Shown: positions 9,884 to 18,039 of the stretch, piece after piece
How the letters are laid out: each line of letters begins with the position of its first letter
How positions within the stretch are numbered: the stretch's first letter is position 1
Assembly (NCBI RefSeq): GCF_002242805.1
Contig: NZ_MCGQ01000038.1
Location: 62,001 to 126,000 of the forward strand
Reading direction: 5' to 3'
DNA: 64,000 nt
Source of the DNA: Streptomyces diastatochromogenes
GTDB taxonomy: Bacteria; Actinomycetota; Actinomycetes; Streptomycetales; Streptomycetaceae
Position numbers and translations under genes: made by a program
Notes under the pieces: generated by a model
What the model saw: only the letters and a program-made list of their open reading frames with translations
The model's database searches: none
What the model was told of the DNA's origin: nothing

Positions 9884-9936
9884 GTCGGAGGTCTCACCTG
9901 GCGGTCAGGGGTCATCGGGTTGTCGGAGGTCTCACC
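9884..9936. repeat. 15-bp direct repeat between XRE regulator and methyltransferase
   Basis: GTCGGAGGTCTCACC occurs at 9884-9898 and again at 9922-9936, 38 bp apart, each followed by GGTCAG within a few bases. The pair fills the intergenic space upstream of the methyltransferase. It could be a local duplication or a tandem binding site for the adjacent XRE protein; the sequence alone does not decide. Confidence 0.6.
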
Positions 9937-9941
9937 GGGGG

Positions 9942-10805
9942 TCAGAGGCTCCCGCGGTACTCCCGCAGCAGCTTCATCGTGCGCTGCGCGGAGGCGGCCC
10001 GGGCCGTCATGTGGTCCAGCACCTCCAGATGCGCCGAGACCTCCTGCCGGGAGTCCAGGTACAGGGCGCCGGTCAGGTACTCGGTGAACACCATGTCCGG
10101 GAGCTCCGGCTCGGCGAACCGGAACAGCGTGAACGGGGCGTACGTCCCCGGGTGCGGGCCGGCCGCGAACTCGGCGAGCTGAAGCGTGACCCGGTCCCGC
10201 TCGGCGTACTCCAGCAGCCGGTCCAGCTGGTCGCGCATCACCTCGGGCCGGATGCTCACCGGGCGCCGCAGCACCGTCTCGTCCATGATCACCCACAGAT
10301 GGGGCGGATCGTCCCGCTCCAGCAGCCGCTGCCGCTCCATGCGCAGCGACACATGCCGCTCGACCGTCTCCGGGCCGGTCTGCCCTATCGTCCCGGCCTC
10401 CATCACCTCGCGCGCGTACTCCTCGGTCTGCAACAGACCGGGCACGAAGTGCGGCTCGTAGGAGCGGATGATCCGGGCGGCGCCCTCCAGGCTCACATAC
10501 AGGCTGAACCAGTCGGGCAGCACGTCGTGGAACCGCTGCCACCAGCCGGGCTGGTTCGCCTCCTCGGCCAGCCGCACGAACGCGGCCGACTCCTCCTCGG
10601 GCACCCCGTAGGTGGTCAGCAGCACCTGCACGTACGGGATCTTCAGCGCGACCTCGGCCATCTCCATCCGCCGTACGGTCGCCGACGCCACCCGGAGCAC
10701 CCGGGCGGCCTCCTCGCGGCTGAGGCCGGCCGCCTCCCGCAGCTCCTGCAACCGCTTGCCGAGCACCACCTGGCCCACGGTGGGCGCGGCCCGCCGCTCA
10801 CTCAC
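9942..10805 (-). CDS. XRE-family regulator with DUF5753 domain
   Basis: A 287-residue protein with an N-terminal helix-turn-helix (residues about 12-68: LGKRLQELREAAGLSREEAARVL...) and a C-terminal DUF5753-like domain (LLQTEEYAREVM..., YLTGALYLDSRQEVSAHLEVLDHM). Such proteins commonly occur beside small partner genes in Streptomyces and act in development or stress gene regulation. The GTG at 10805 is chosen because a purine-rich GGGGAGG precedes it; an upstream in-frame start at 10850 would add a poorly conserved 15-residue leader. It is co-directional with the downstream methyltransferase. Confidence 0.85.
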   Translation of the reverse strand: MSERRAAPTVGQVVLGKRLQELREAAGLSREEAARVLRVASATVRRMEMAEVALKIPYVQVLLTTYGVPEEESAAFVRLAEEANQPGWWQRFHDVLPDWFSLYVSLEGAARIIRSYEPHFVPGLLQTEEYAREVMEAGTIGQTGPETVERHVSLRMERQRLLERDDPPHLWVIMDETVLRRPVSIRPEVMRDQLDRLLEYAERDRVTLQLAEFAAGPHPGTYAPFTLFRFAEPELPDMVFTEYLTGALYLDSRQEVSAHLEVLDHMTARAASAQRTMKLLREYRGSL

Positions 10806-10901
10806 GCCACGCCCTCCCCTACGCGCCGAAGTATGCGCGCAGTCTGCCATGCGACGCCGTCTCGCACAGGCGGTCGAAGAGAGTCGGCTCGGGCGGGTTC
10901 G

Positions 10902-11777
10902 TCAACCGGCCAGCATGTGCAGGTACTTGGTGGTCGCCGGGTCCGCGGGTAGGAACGTCTCGATGGCGAGCTCGGCGACCGTGACGTCCATGGGCGTGTT
11001 GAAGGTGGAGATCGACGACACGAACGACAGGATCCGGCCGTCGTGCTCGATCTGCATCGGCAGCGCGAAGTACGGCACCGGCTCGGCCGGTTCGACGCCG
11101 GGCGCGTCCTCGGGCACCGGGTAGGCGGCCACCTCCTCGTACAGGGCACGCAGTTGGTCCGAGCGGTGCAGGGCGATCTCCCGCTCCATCTGCGCCAGCA
11201 GATGCCCGCGCCACTCCCGCAGGTTGCGGATGCGCGGGGCGAGCCCCTCCGGGTGCAGGGTCAGCCGCATCGCGTTCGGCGCCGGCGTCATCAGCTTCTC
11301 GGGGACGCCCTCCAGCAGCATCGTGATGCCCCGGTTGGCGGCCACCACGGTGTACCCGGCGTCGACCACCAGCGCCGGATACGGCTCGTACCCCTGGATC
11401 AGGCGCTCCATGCCGTCGCGCAGCGCGTCCAGCGCCGGGTCGTCCAGCGGGGTCTCCGGGTAGTGCGGGGCGTAACCGGCCGCCAGCAGCAGGGCGTTGC
11501 GCTCGCGCACCGGCACGTCCAGGTGCTCGGCCAGCCGCAGCACCATCTCCTCGCTGGGCCGGGAGCGGCCGGTCTCGATGAAACTGATGTGCCGGGCGGA
11601 GGAGTCGGCGCGCAGCGCCAGCTCCAGCTGCGAGATCCTGCGCCGCTCCCGCCAGGCGCGCAGCAGCGGGCCCACGCCCTTGTCGGCTTTATCGGCTCTG
11701 TCTGCCCTGTTGGCCTTGTCGGTCCTGTCGGCGGGGGTGGCGGCGGATGCGTGGAGGCCGGTCGCGACAATGGTCAT
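10902..11777 (-). CDS. XRE regulator with MmyB-like ligand-binding domain
   Basis: A 291-residue protein. An N-terminal low-complexity stretch (repeated ADKA/ADRA units, residues 10-33, from a degenerate 9-bp DNA repeat at about 11680-11735) precedes a helix-turn-helix (residues about 35-95, SQLELALRADSSARHISFIETGRSRPS) and a C-terminal PAS-like domain of the MmyB type (residues 110-285, starting YEPYPALVVDAGYTVVAANRG). MmyB-like domains are thought to bind fatty acids or other small ligands. It diverges from the ADP-ribosylglycohydrolase gene over 68 bp that contain TACGGACGACCGTA, a short dyad next to its own start, so self-regulation and control of the neighbour are plausible. Confidence 0.85.
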   Translation of the reverse strand: MTIVATGLHASAATPADRTDKANRADRADKADKGVGPLLRAWRERRRISQLELALRADSSARHISFIETGRSRPSEEMVLRLAEHLDVPVRERNALLLAAGYAPHYPETPLDDPALDALRDGMERLIQGYEPYPALVVDAGYTVVAANRGITMLLEGVPEKLMTPAPNAMRLTLHPEGLAPRIRNLREWRGHLLAQMEREIALHRSDQLRALYEEVAAYPVPEDAPGVEPAEPVPYFALPMQIEHDGRILSFVSSISTFNTPMDVTVAELAIETFLPADPATTKYLHMLAG

Positions 11778-11845
11778 ACGGACGACCGTAGTCGAGGTGT
11801 GCGTCCGACGACCGCAACCGGGCACCGGAGTTGAGGAGCACCCGC

Positions 11846-12922
11846 ATGAACCAGCCGTGGCAGCAGTCCTGGGAAGCCGCGGCGGTGTACCGGTCCCGGG
11901 TCCGCGGCTGTCTGCTCGGCGGAGCCGTCGGCGACGCCCTCGGCTATCCCGTCGAGTTCGCCTCCCTCGACCGGATCCGCTCCCTGCACGGCGAGCGCGG
12001 GGTCACCGGCCTGGTCCCCGGCGGGCACGGGATGGTCGGCCGGATCAGCGACGACACGCAGATGACCCTGTTCACCGTCGAGGCCCTCGTCCAGGCCCAG
12101 GCCCGGGAGCGGGAGAAGGGGATCGGCGGAGGCTGGTCCCTGCTGCTGCGTCAGGCGTACGAGCGCTGGCTCCAGACCCAGTCGAAGCCGGGCCCCGAGG
12201 AGGCCGAACCGCCGCACGGCGCAGGCCTGCTCGCCGAGGCCTGGCTGTATGCCCGCCGCGCCCCCGGCAACGCCTGCCTGTCCGGGGTCGCCCAGATGTA
12301 CCACCCCGACCCCCAGCTCCCGCTCGACGGCAGGCCGGGGGAGATCAACCCGGACTCCAAGGGCTGCGGCGCGGTGATGCGCTCGGCCCCCTTCGGGCTC
12401 GTCAACCCCGCCGGCGCGGCCTTCGCCATGGCCGCCCGCGGCGCCCAGATCACCCACGGCCACCCCACCGGCTACTACGCGGCGGGCGCCCTGGCCGCGA
12501 TCGTGGCCCACCTCGTCGCCGGGGACTCCCTGGAGGGCGCGGTGCTGAGCACCCTGCGGCTGCTGGGTCGGCACCCCGGCCACGAGGAGACCTCGGCCGC
12601 CCTGCGCGAGGCCCTCGACCTGGCCGCGGACGGGTCGCCGACCGCGGAGAAGGCCGAGTCCCTCGGCGCGGGCTGGGTCGCCGAGGAAGCCCTCGCCATC
12701 GGCGTCTACTGCGCCCTGGCCGAGCCCCGCGTCAAGGACGCCCTGCTGCTGTCCGTCAACCACTCGGGTGACAGCGACTCCACCGGTTCGATCTGCGGCA
12801 ACCTGCTCGGCGCCCGGCACGGCGACGTCGGCCTGCCGCACGCCTGGGTCGAGCGGGTGGAGGGGCGCGCCCGTATCGCCGCACTGGCGGACGACCTCGC
12901 GGCGGAGCGCGTACGGGGCTGA
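11846..12922 (+). CDS. ADP-ribosylglycohydrolase family protein
   Basis: A 358-residue cytoplasmic hydrolase of the DraG/ARH family, which removes ADP-ribose from proteins or small acceptors using two Mg2+ ions. The metal-site motifs are intact: GAVGDALGYPVEF near residue 32, RISDDTQMT near 68 and NHSGDSDSTGSICGN near 306. The ATG at 11846 is preceded by GAGGAG. Downstream at 48 bp is the PCD-like gene. The substrate cannot be predicted from sequence. Confidence 0.9.
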   Translation: MNQPWQQSWEAAAVYRSRVRGCLLGGAVGDALGYPVEFASLDRIRSLHGERGVTGLVPGGHGMVGRISDDTQMTLFTVEALVQAQAREREKGIGGGWSLLLRQAYERWLQTQSKPGPEEAEPPHGAGLLAEAWLYARRAPGNACLSGVAQMYHPDPQLPLDGRPGEINPDSKGCGAVMRSAPFGLVNPAGAAFAMAARGAQITHGHPTGYYAAGALAAIVAHLVAGDSLEGAVLSTLRLLGRHPGHEETSAALREALDLAADGSPTAEKAESLGAGWVAEEALAIGVYCALAEPRVKDALLLSVNHSGDSDSTGSICGNLLGARHGDVGLPHAWVERVEGRARIAALADDLAAERVRG

Positions 12923-12970
12923 CCGTGGCAGGCTGAACGCGTACCAACCCGCCCCGAAGGGAGACCGGTG

Positions 12971-13276
12971 ATGGCCGTCGAACCGCTGTCGCAGAAGGAG
13001 ATCGAGGACCGGCTGGCCGAGCTGCCCGGCTGGTCGGTGGACGGCGACCGCCTCACCCGCACCTACCGGCTCGGCTCGCACTTCGCGGCCACGGCGCTGG
13101 TCGTCCACATCGCACGCATCCAGGACGAACTGGACCACCACTCCGACCTGACCCTCGGCTACAACACCGTCTCCCTCAGCGTGAACACCCACAGCGCGGG
13201 CGGCGCCATCACCGAGAAGGACTTCGCGCTCGCCCGCAGGGTGGAGGACATCGCCCCAGGTCACGGACCACACTGA
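12971..13276 (+). CDS. Pterin-4a-carbinolamine dehydratase-like protein
   Basis: A 101-residue protein of the PCD/DCoH family, which dehydrates 4a-hydroxytetrahydropterin to recycle pterin cofactors. The family signature is recognisable (ELDHHSDLTLGYNTVSLSVNTH followed by GGAITEKDF), but the usual HHP is HHS here, so activity is likely but not certain. The ATG at 12971 has GAAGGGAGA at good spacing; a GTG one codon upstream is also possible. The next gene begins 5 bp downstream, suggesting a two-gene unit. No aromatic amino acid hydroxylase lies nearby, so the physiological partner is unknown. Confidence 0.8.
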   Translation: MAVEPLSQKEIEDRLAELPGWSVDGDRLTRTYRLGSHFAATALVVHIARIQDELDHHSDLTLGYNTVSLSVNTHSAGGAITEKDFALARRVEDIAPGHGPH

Positions 13277-13281
13277 GGGGC

Positions 13282-14031
13282 GTGCTGAACTACGACAAGG
13301 AAGCCGACGCCTACGACGCGTCCCGCGGCGGCGAGCCGCGCGCCGAAGCCGCCACGGAAGCCGTCCTCGGCCTGATCCCCGACCGGCAGGGCCGCCTCCT
13401 CGACGTCGCCTGCGGCACCGGCATCGTCACCCGGCGCCTGGCCGCCTCCCGCCCCGGGCTGCGGGTGACGGGCGCGGACCTCGCCCCCGGCATGGCCCGC
13501 ATGGCCGCGGCCCGCCTGCCCGGCGCGGTCCTGCTGGCCGACAGCCGCCGGCTGCCCTTCGCCGACGCCACCTTCGACGCAGTCACCAGCATCTGGCTGC
13601 TGCACCTGCTCTCCGACCCCGCCGACGTCCGCGCCGTCGTCGCCGAGTGCGCCCGCGTGCTGCGGCCCGGCGGGGTCTACGTCACCACCGTCGACAAGGC
13701 CGCCGCGCACGACGTCGGCAGCGACATCGACACCGTCCTGGCCCCGCGCCCCCGCCGCCCCGCCCAGGACGCCGCCGAAGCCGTCACGGCCCACGCGGCC
13801 GAGCACCGCCTGCAACCGGCCGGACAGGCCTCCTTCCCCGGCCTCGGCCAGGGCCGCAGCCCCCGCTCCACCATCGCCGACCTGCGGCGCGGCTGGTTCA
13901 CCGCGCTGCAGCCCGGCGATCCGCGCATCGAGACGTTCGCCGAAGACCTGGCCCGCCTCCCCCACCAGGACCGCCCGCGCCCCGACCCCGTCTTCCGCGT
14001 GCGCGCCTTCAGGAAGCCGGCGGCCGCCTGA
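13282..14031 (+). CDS. Class I SAM-dependent methyltransferase
   Basis: A 249-residue UbiE/Methyltransf_11-like protein. Motif I is LLDVACGTGIVTRRLA near residue 39, the acidic motif TGADLAPGMARMA follows, and the post-I segment FADATFDAVTSIWLLHLL is typical. The substrate is unknown. The GTG start is 5 bp after the PCD-like gene, so the two are probably co-transcribed. Its 3' end overlaps the convergent gene at 14009 by 23 bp. Confidence 0.85.
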   Translation: MLNYDKEADAYDASRGGEPRAEAATEAVLGLIPDRQGRLLDVACGTGIVTRRLAASRPGLRVTGADLAPGMARMAAARLPGAVLLADSRRLPFADATFDAVTSIWLLHLLSDPADVRAVVAECARVLRPGGVYVTTVDKAAAHDVGSDIDTVLAPRPRRPAQDAAEAVTAHAAEHRLQPAGQASFPGLGQGRSPRSTIADLRRGWFTALQPGDPRIETFAEDLARLPHQDRPRPDPVFRVRAFRKPAAA

Positions 14032-14476
14032 AGTCCATCGTCCAGTTGGTCACCCACGTCCTCTCGCCGTCCACCGAGAACGCCTGCTCCCAGCGGGCGG
14101 CGGTCGGCGAGACCCCCGACCAGACGAACCGCACCCGCACGTCCTTGCCGCGGTACGCGTCGTCGCCGTAGAACTCGCCGCGGTCGCCCTCGAAGCGGCC
14201 GGTCACGGGCGGGAAGAGCTTGCCGCTGCGGCTGGCCGACCAGTTCAGGGACCACTGTCCGGTCTCATGGTCGAAGAGCCGCAGCGTGAGCCCCTTGGCG
14301 CCCAGGTGGGGCATGTCGATCTCGTCGATGTTCGCGGCGCCGTCGAACAGCGGCCGGCAGCGGCTCGTGGCCGGGAACTCCTCCCAGTCGCTGCCGGGGT
14401 CCAGGAAGTCGGTGCGGCGGCGGTTGAGGACCTGCCACGCGCCGTGGAAGAAGTCGAAGTCGTGCGGGCTGCTCAT
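14009..14476 (-). CDS. DUF1579-like conserved protein
   Basis: A 155-residue soluble protein without a signal peptide. The pattern FDFFHGAWQVLNRRR at the start, GLTLRLFDHETGQWSLNW in the middle and RWEQAFSVDGERTWVTNW at the end resembles DUF1579/lipocalin-like beta-barrel proteins. No catalytic motif is recognised. It overlaps the upstream gene by 4 bp (ATGA at 14473-14476) and overlaps the convergent methyltransferase by 23 bp. With that partner it forms a two-gene unit divergent from a WYL regulator, the usual arrangement for a repressor-controlled small-molecule response unit. Confidence 0.7.
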   Translation of the reverse strand: MSSPHDFDFFHGAWQVLNRRRTDFLDPGSDWEEFPATSRCRPLFDGAANIDEIDMPHLGAKGLTLRLFDHETGQWSLNWSASRSGKLFPPVTGRFEGDRGEFYGDDAYRGKDVRVRFVWSGVSPTAARWEQAFSVDGERTWVTNWTMDFRRPPAS

Positions 14477-14952
14477 GCGTGGTCTCCTGTGGTTCCCTCG
14501 GGCAGGCTGTCGGTCAAGTAGGCCTCCAGATCCGGGACTTCGGGGGTCAGCAGGTGCCGTACCCAGGCGTCCCGTTCGTGCCGGATCGGCGGCAGCTCCC
14601 AGACGCAGCCGATCCACGGCAGGTCCGGCCGGACGAAGTGCGCGGGATCGCGGTCCGGGCAGCCGAGCACCGGCTGGCCGGCCGCGGCTCCCCGGAAGTG
14701 CAGCACGTTGTCCCACACCCAGCTGTACGCGTTGAGGTAGGCGCCGTCGTCGCCGCCGCGGTGCAGCACCACGAACGTCGCCGGCGGAGTGCCGTCCGGC
14801 TCCGGCAGCAGCTCGGGCAGGATCGCGTACGCCGCCCGCTCCACCTCGGGCGCGATGCCCGCCGGGTCGGCGGTGACGTGGTAGCGCTTGACATGCCGTC
14901 CGGCCACCTCGATCGGCGGCGGCACGGTCAGCAGTTTCTCTCGGAAGGCCAT
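14473..14952 (-). CDS. Conserved hypothetical protein, first gene of WYL-controlled unit
   Basis: A 159-residue soluble protein that I do not recognise as a named family. It begins MAFREKLLTVPPPIEVAGRHVKRYHV and contains a WVWDNVLHFRG segment and many aromatic residues. No signal peptide or membrane segment is present. It is coupled by a 4-bp ATGA overlap to the DUF1579-like gene and is transcribed away from the WYL regulator; the 34-bp spacer holds part of a 27-bp palindrome. Confidence 0.75.
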   Translation of the reverse strand: MAFREKLLTVPPPIEVAGRHVKRYHVTADPAGIAPEVERAAYAILPELLPEPDGTPPATFVVLHRGGDDGAYLNAYSWVWDNVLHFRGAAAGQPVLGCPDRDPAHFVRPDLPWIGCVWELPPIRHERDAWVRHLLTPEVPDLEAYLTDSLPEGTTGDHA

Positions 14953-14971
14953 GAACGCGACGCTAGGCCCG

Positions 14972-14998
14972 CTTCACTGACACCCTGTGGCAGTGAAG
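14972..14998. promoter_or_regulatory. 27-bp near-perfect palindrome, probable operator of the WYL regulator
   Basis: Outer arms CTTCACTG (14972-14979) and CAGTGAAG (14991-14998) are perfect 8-bp inverted repeats. One mismatched base then separates each from inner arms CAC and GTG around a CCT centre, giving 11 of 12 paired positions per half. It sits between the divergent genes and covers the regulator's GTG start codons at 14987 and 14993. Binding there could block both promoters and the regulator's own start region. Confidence 0.75.
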
Positions 14999-15943
14999 TC
15001 CAGCCGTCTCGTCTCGATCCTGCTCCTGCTCCAGACCCGGGGCCGGATGACCGCCGCCCAGCTCGCCGAGGAACTGGAGGTCTCCGTGCGCACCGTCTAC
15101 CGCGATGTCGAGGCGCTGAGCGCGGCAGGCGTCCCGCTGTACGGCGACGCGGGCCACGCGGGCGGCTACCGCCTCCTCGACGGCTACCGCACCCGACTGA
15201 CGGGTCTCACCGCCGCCGAGGCCGAGGCCCTGTTCCTGGCCGGCGCCCCCGGCCCCGCCGCCGACCTCGGACTCGGCCCGTTCCTGGCCGCCGCCCAGCT
15301 GAAGGTCCGCGCCGCCCTGCCGCCCGAACTCCGCGGCCACGCCGACCGGATCAGCGGCCGCTTCCACCTGGACGCACCCGGCTGGTACGCGGACGCCGAG
15401 GCGACGCCTCATCTGCCGGCGGTGGCCGACGCGGTGTGGACGAGCCGGGTCCTGCACGTCGTCTACCGGCGCTGGCGCGAACCCACTGACGTCGAGCGCC
15501 GCCTGGAACCGTACGGACTGGTCCTGAAAGCGGGCCGCTGGTACGTCGTCGCAGGCCCCGGGCCGCGCACCTTCCGCGTCGACCAGATCCTCGAACTCGC
15601 GCCCTCGGAGGAGGAGTTCACCCGCCCCGACGACTTCGACCTGGCCGCCTACTGGACGGCGTACCAGCGCGACTTCCGCGACCGGCTGTACCGCGCCGAG
15701 GCGGTGGTCCGGCTGGCGCCGGGTGTGACGCTGTCGAGGGCGGTCGACGCACGTACGGACGACGACGGTTGGACCCTTGCCAGGGTCCCCATCGAGTCCG
15801 TCGACCACGCCCATGGCGAGTTTCTGCGCCTGGGCGCTGACATCGAGGTGCTCCAACCGCCTGAACTGCGCGCGAGCATCGCCCGCACCGTGGCCGAACT
15901 GGCCGGAATGTACGGCAACTCGACTCGGAGCGGCGGCGACTGA
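14987..15943 (+). CDS. YafY-type HTH/WYL-domain transcriptional regulator
   Basis: A 318-residue DeoR-like regulator. The N-terminal winged HTH spans residues about 3-60 (LLLLQTRGRMTAAQLAEELEVSVRTVYRDVEAL). A WYL ligand-binding domain covers about 140-215, ending LVLKAGRWYVVAGPG and FRVDQILEL. WYL domains sense nucleotides or small ligands. The start is uncertain: GTG at 14987 and GTG at 14993 both lie inside the palindrome, so a leaderless transcript or a slightly later start is possible. It is divergent from the two-gene unit at 14009-14952 and 39 bp upstream of the PL11 lyase, which may be read through from it. Confidence 0.88.
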   Translation: MAVKSSRLVSILLLLQTRGRMTAAQLAEELEVSVRTVYRDVEALSAAGVPLYGDAGHAGGYRLLDGYRTRLTGLTAAEAEALFLAGAPGPAADLGLGPFLAAAQLKVRAALPPELRGHADRISGRFHLDAPGWYADAEATPHLPAVADAVWTSRVLHVVYRRWREPTDVERRLEPYGLVLKAGRWYVVAGPGPRTFRVDQILELAPSEEEFTRPDDFDLAAYWTAYQRDFRDRLYRAEAVVRLAPGVTLSRAVDARTDDDGWTLARVPIESVDHAHGEFLRLGADIEVLQPPELRASIARTVAELAGMYGNSTRSGGD

Positions 15944-15982
15944 GTGGGCGGAACCCGTCCGTCCTCTCTGGAGGTTCGTCAC

Positions 15983-17860
15983 GTGCAGCACCCGCACAGG
16001 CACCGCAGACGCCGAGCCCTCCTCTCGGCAGTGACAACGGCCGCGGCCCTGGTCGCCGCCGGCCTCACCGCAGTGACCACCACCGGTACCGCCGAAGCCG
16101 CCACCGCCCGCCAGGTCGAGAAGCTCGACCGGGGCGTGGTCAGCGTCCACACCGACAGCGGCAACCTGGTCAGCTGGCGCTGGCTCGGCACCGACCCCGA
16201 CAACGTCTCCTTCAACGTCTACCGCGCCGGTACGAAGGTCAACTCGGCCCCGGTCACCGGCTCCACGACCTTCTTCCACGTCGGCGCCCCCGCCCAGGCC
16301 GACTACACGGTCCGCGCGATCGTGAACGGCGCCGAGCAGCCCGACTCCGTCCACGCCATCCAGTTCCGCACCGGCTACAAGGACGTACCGATCAGCCCAC
16401 CCGCAGGCGGCACCACCCCCGACGGGGCGTCGTACACCTACGAGGCCAACGACGCCTCCGTCGGCGACCTCGACGGCGACGGACAGCTGGACTTCGTCCT
16501 GAAATGGCAGCCGACCAACGCCAAGGACAACTCCCAGTCCGGCTACACCGGCGACACCTACCTGGACGGCGTCAAGCTCGACGGCACCCGCCTGTGGCGC
16601 ATCGACCTGGGCCGCAACATCCGCTCCGGCGCGCACTACACGCAGTTCCAGGTGTACGACTACGACGGCGACGGCAAGGCCGAGGTCGCCATGAAGACGG
16701 CCGACGGCACGGTCGACGGCACGGGCGCGGTGATCGGCAGCGCGTCCGCCGACCACCGCAACTCCAGCGGCTACATCCTCTCCGGCCCCGAATACCTGAC
16801 CATGTTCAACGGGCAGACGGGCAAGGCGATGCAGACCGTCGACTACGTCCCCGCGCGTGGCACGGTCTCCTCCTGGGGCGACTCCTACGGCAACCGCGTC
16901 GACCGCTTCCTGGCCGGGACGGCATACCTGGACGGCTCCCGCCCGTCGCTCGTCATGGCCCGCGGCTACTACACCCGTACGGTGATCGCGGCCTGGGACT
17001 GGCGGGGCGGCTCCTTCACGCGCCGCTGGACCTTCGACACCAACTCCTCCACCAACAGCGGCAAGGGCTACGACAGCCAGGGCAACCACCAGCTGTCCGT
17101 GGCCGACGTCGACGGCGACGGCAGGGACGAGATCGTGTACGGCTCGATGGCCGTGGACGACAACGGCAACGCCCTGTGGACCACGAAGAACGGCCACGGC
17201 GACGCCCTGCACGTGGGCGACCTGGACCCGTCCCGGCCCGGCCTGGAGGAGTTCAAGGTCGACGAGGACTCCTCGAAACCGTCCTCCTGGATGGCCGACG
17301 CGAAGACCGGCCAGGTCCTGTGGTCCACCGCCCCCAACGGCGACAACGGCCGGGGCGTGTCCGGGGACATCTGGGCGGGCAGCGCGGGCGCCGAGTCCTG
17401 GTCGTCGGCCGAGAGCGGCATCCGCGACCCGAAGGGCACGGTGGTCGCGAGCCGCAAACCGTCCAGCACCAACTTCCTGTCCTGGTGGGACGGCGACCCG
17501 GTACGCGAACTCCTCGACGGCACCCACATCGACAAGTACGGCACGTCGTCCGACACCCGACTGCTGACCGGCGCCTCCGTTCACTCAAACAACGGCACCA
17601 AGGCGACCCCGTCGCTGTCCGGCGACATCCTCGGCGACTGGCGCGAGGAGGTCGTCTGGCCGACGTCCGACAACACGGCCCTGCGCATCTACTCCACCCC
17701 GTACGACACCACCACACGCATCACGACCCTCCTCCACGACACCCAGTACCGCACGGCCCTGGCCTGGCAAAATACGGCTTATAACCAGCCGCCGCACCCG
17801 AGCTTCTTCATCGGGGACGGGATGGCGACGGCGCCGCGGCCGGCGGTGTACACGCCGTGA
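15983..17860 (+). CDS. Secreted rhamnogalacturonan lyase, family PL11
   Basis: A 625-residue exported enzyme that cleaves rhamnogalacturonan I by beta-elimination, leaving unsaturated galacturonosyl ends. An arginine-rich n-region, hydrophobic core and AEAA site (about residue 36) form a Sec signal. The mature protein matches YesW/YesX-type PL11: an N-terminal beta domain (RQVEKLDRGVVSVHT) and then an eight-bladed propeller with calcium loops DLDGDGQLDF, DYDGDGKAEVAMKTADG and DVDGDGRDEIVYGS. The GTG at 15983 has TGGAGG eight bases upstream. Its products are the expected substrates of the GH105 enzyme encoded at 40337, linking it to the pqq operon. A strong hairpin follows it. Confidence 0.93.
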   Translation: MQHPHRHRRRRALLSAVTTAAALVAAGLTAVTTTGTAEAATARQVEKLDRGVVSVHTDSGNLVSWRWLGTDPDNVSFNVYRAGTKVNSAPVTGSTTFFHVGAPAQADYTVRAIVNGAEQPDSVHAIQFRTGYKDVPISPPAGGTTPDGASYTYEANDASVGDLDGDGQLDFVLKWQPTNAKDNSQSGYTGDTYLDGVKLDGTRLWRIDLGRNIRSGAHYTQFQVYDYDGDGKAEVAMKTADGTVDGTGAVIGSASADHRNSSGYILSGPEYLTMFNGQTGKAMQTVDYVPARGTVSSWGDSYGNRVDRFLAGTAYLDGSRPSLVMARGYYTRTVIAAWDWRGGSFTRRWTFDTNSSTNSGKGYDSQGNHQLSVADVDGDGRDEIVYGSMAVDDNGNALWTTKNGHGDALHVGDLDPSRPGLEEFKVDEDSSKPSSWMADAKTGQVLWSTAPNGDNGRGVSGDIWAGSAGAESWSSAESGIRDPKGTVVASRKPSSTNFLSWWDGDPVRELLDGTHIDKYGTSSDTRLLTGASVHSNNGTKATPSLSGDILGDWREEVVWPTSDNTALRIYSTPYDTTTRITTLLHDTQYRTALAWQNTAYNQPPHPSFFIGDGMATAPRPAVYTP

Positions 17861-17864
17861 ACGA

Positions 17865-17901
17865 CGGTGGGTGCGGGCCCGAGAGGGGCGCGCACCCACC
17901 G
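17865..17901 (+). terminator. Hairpin after PL11 lyase
   Basis: Perfect 11-bp stem, CGGTGGGTGCG (17865-17875) pairing with CGCACCCACCG (17891-17901), with a 15-nt loop, starting 5 bp after the stop codon. There is no U-tract, as is common in Streptomyces terminators. Confidence 0.8.
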
Positions 17902-18039
17902 CTCACGAGTCGTGCGGGGCGGGGCACATGAACGGAACCGGTGGCCGGTCGCGCGTCGCGTGATGCACAATCAGCCTCGGCGACTCGTCGTGCCAGGCCT
18001 GCCGGGCACGACAACTGCACGTTTTGTCGGGGGAGTTAC

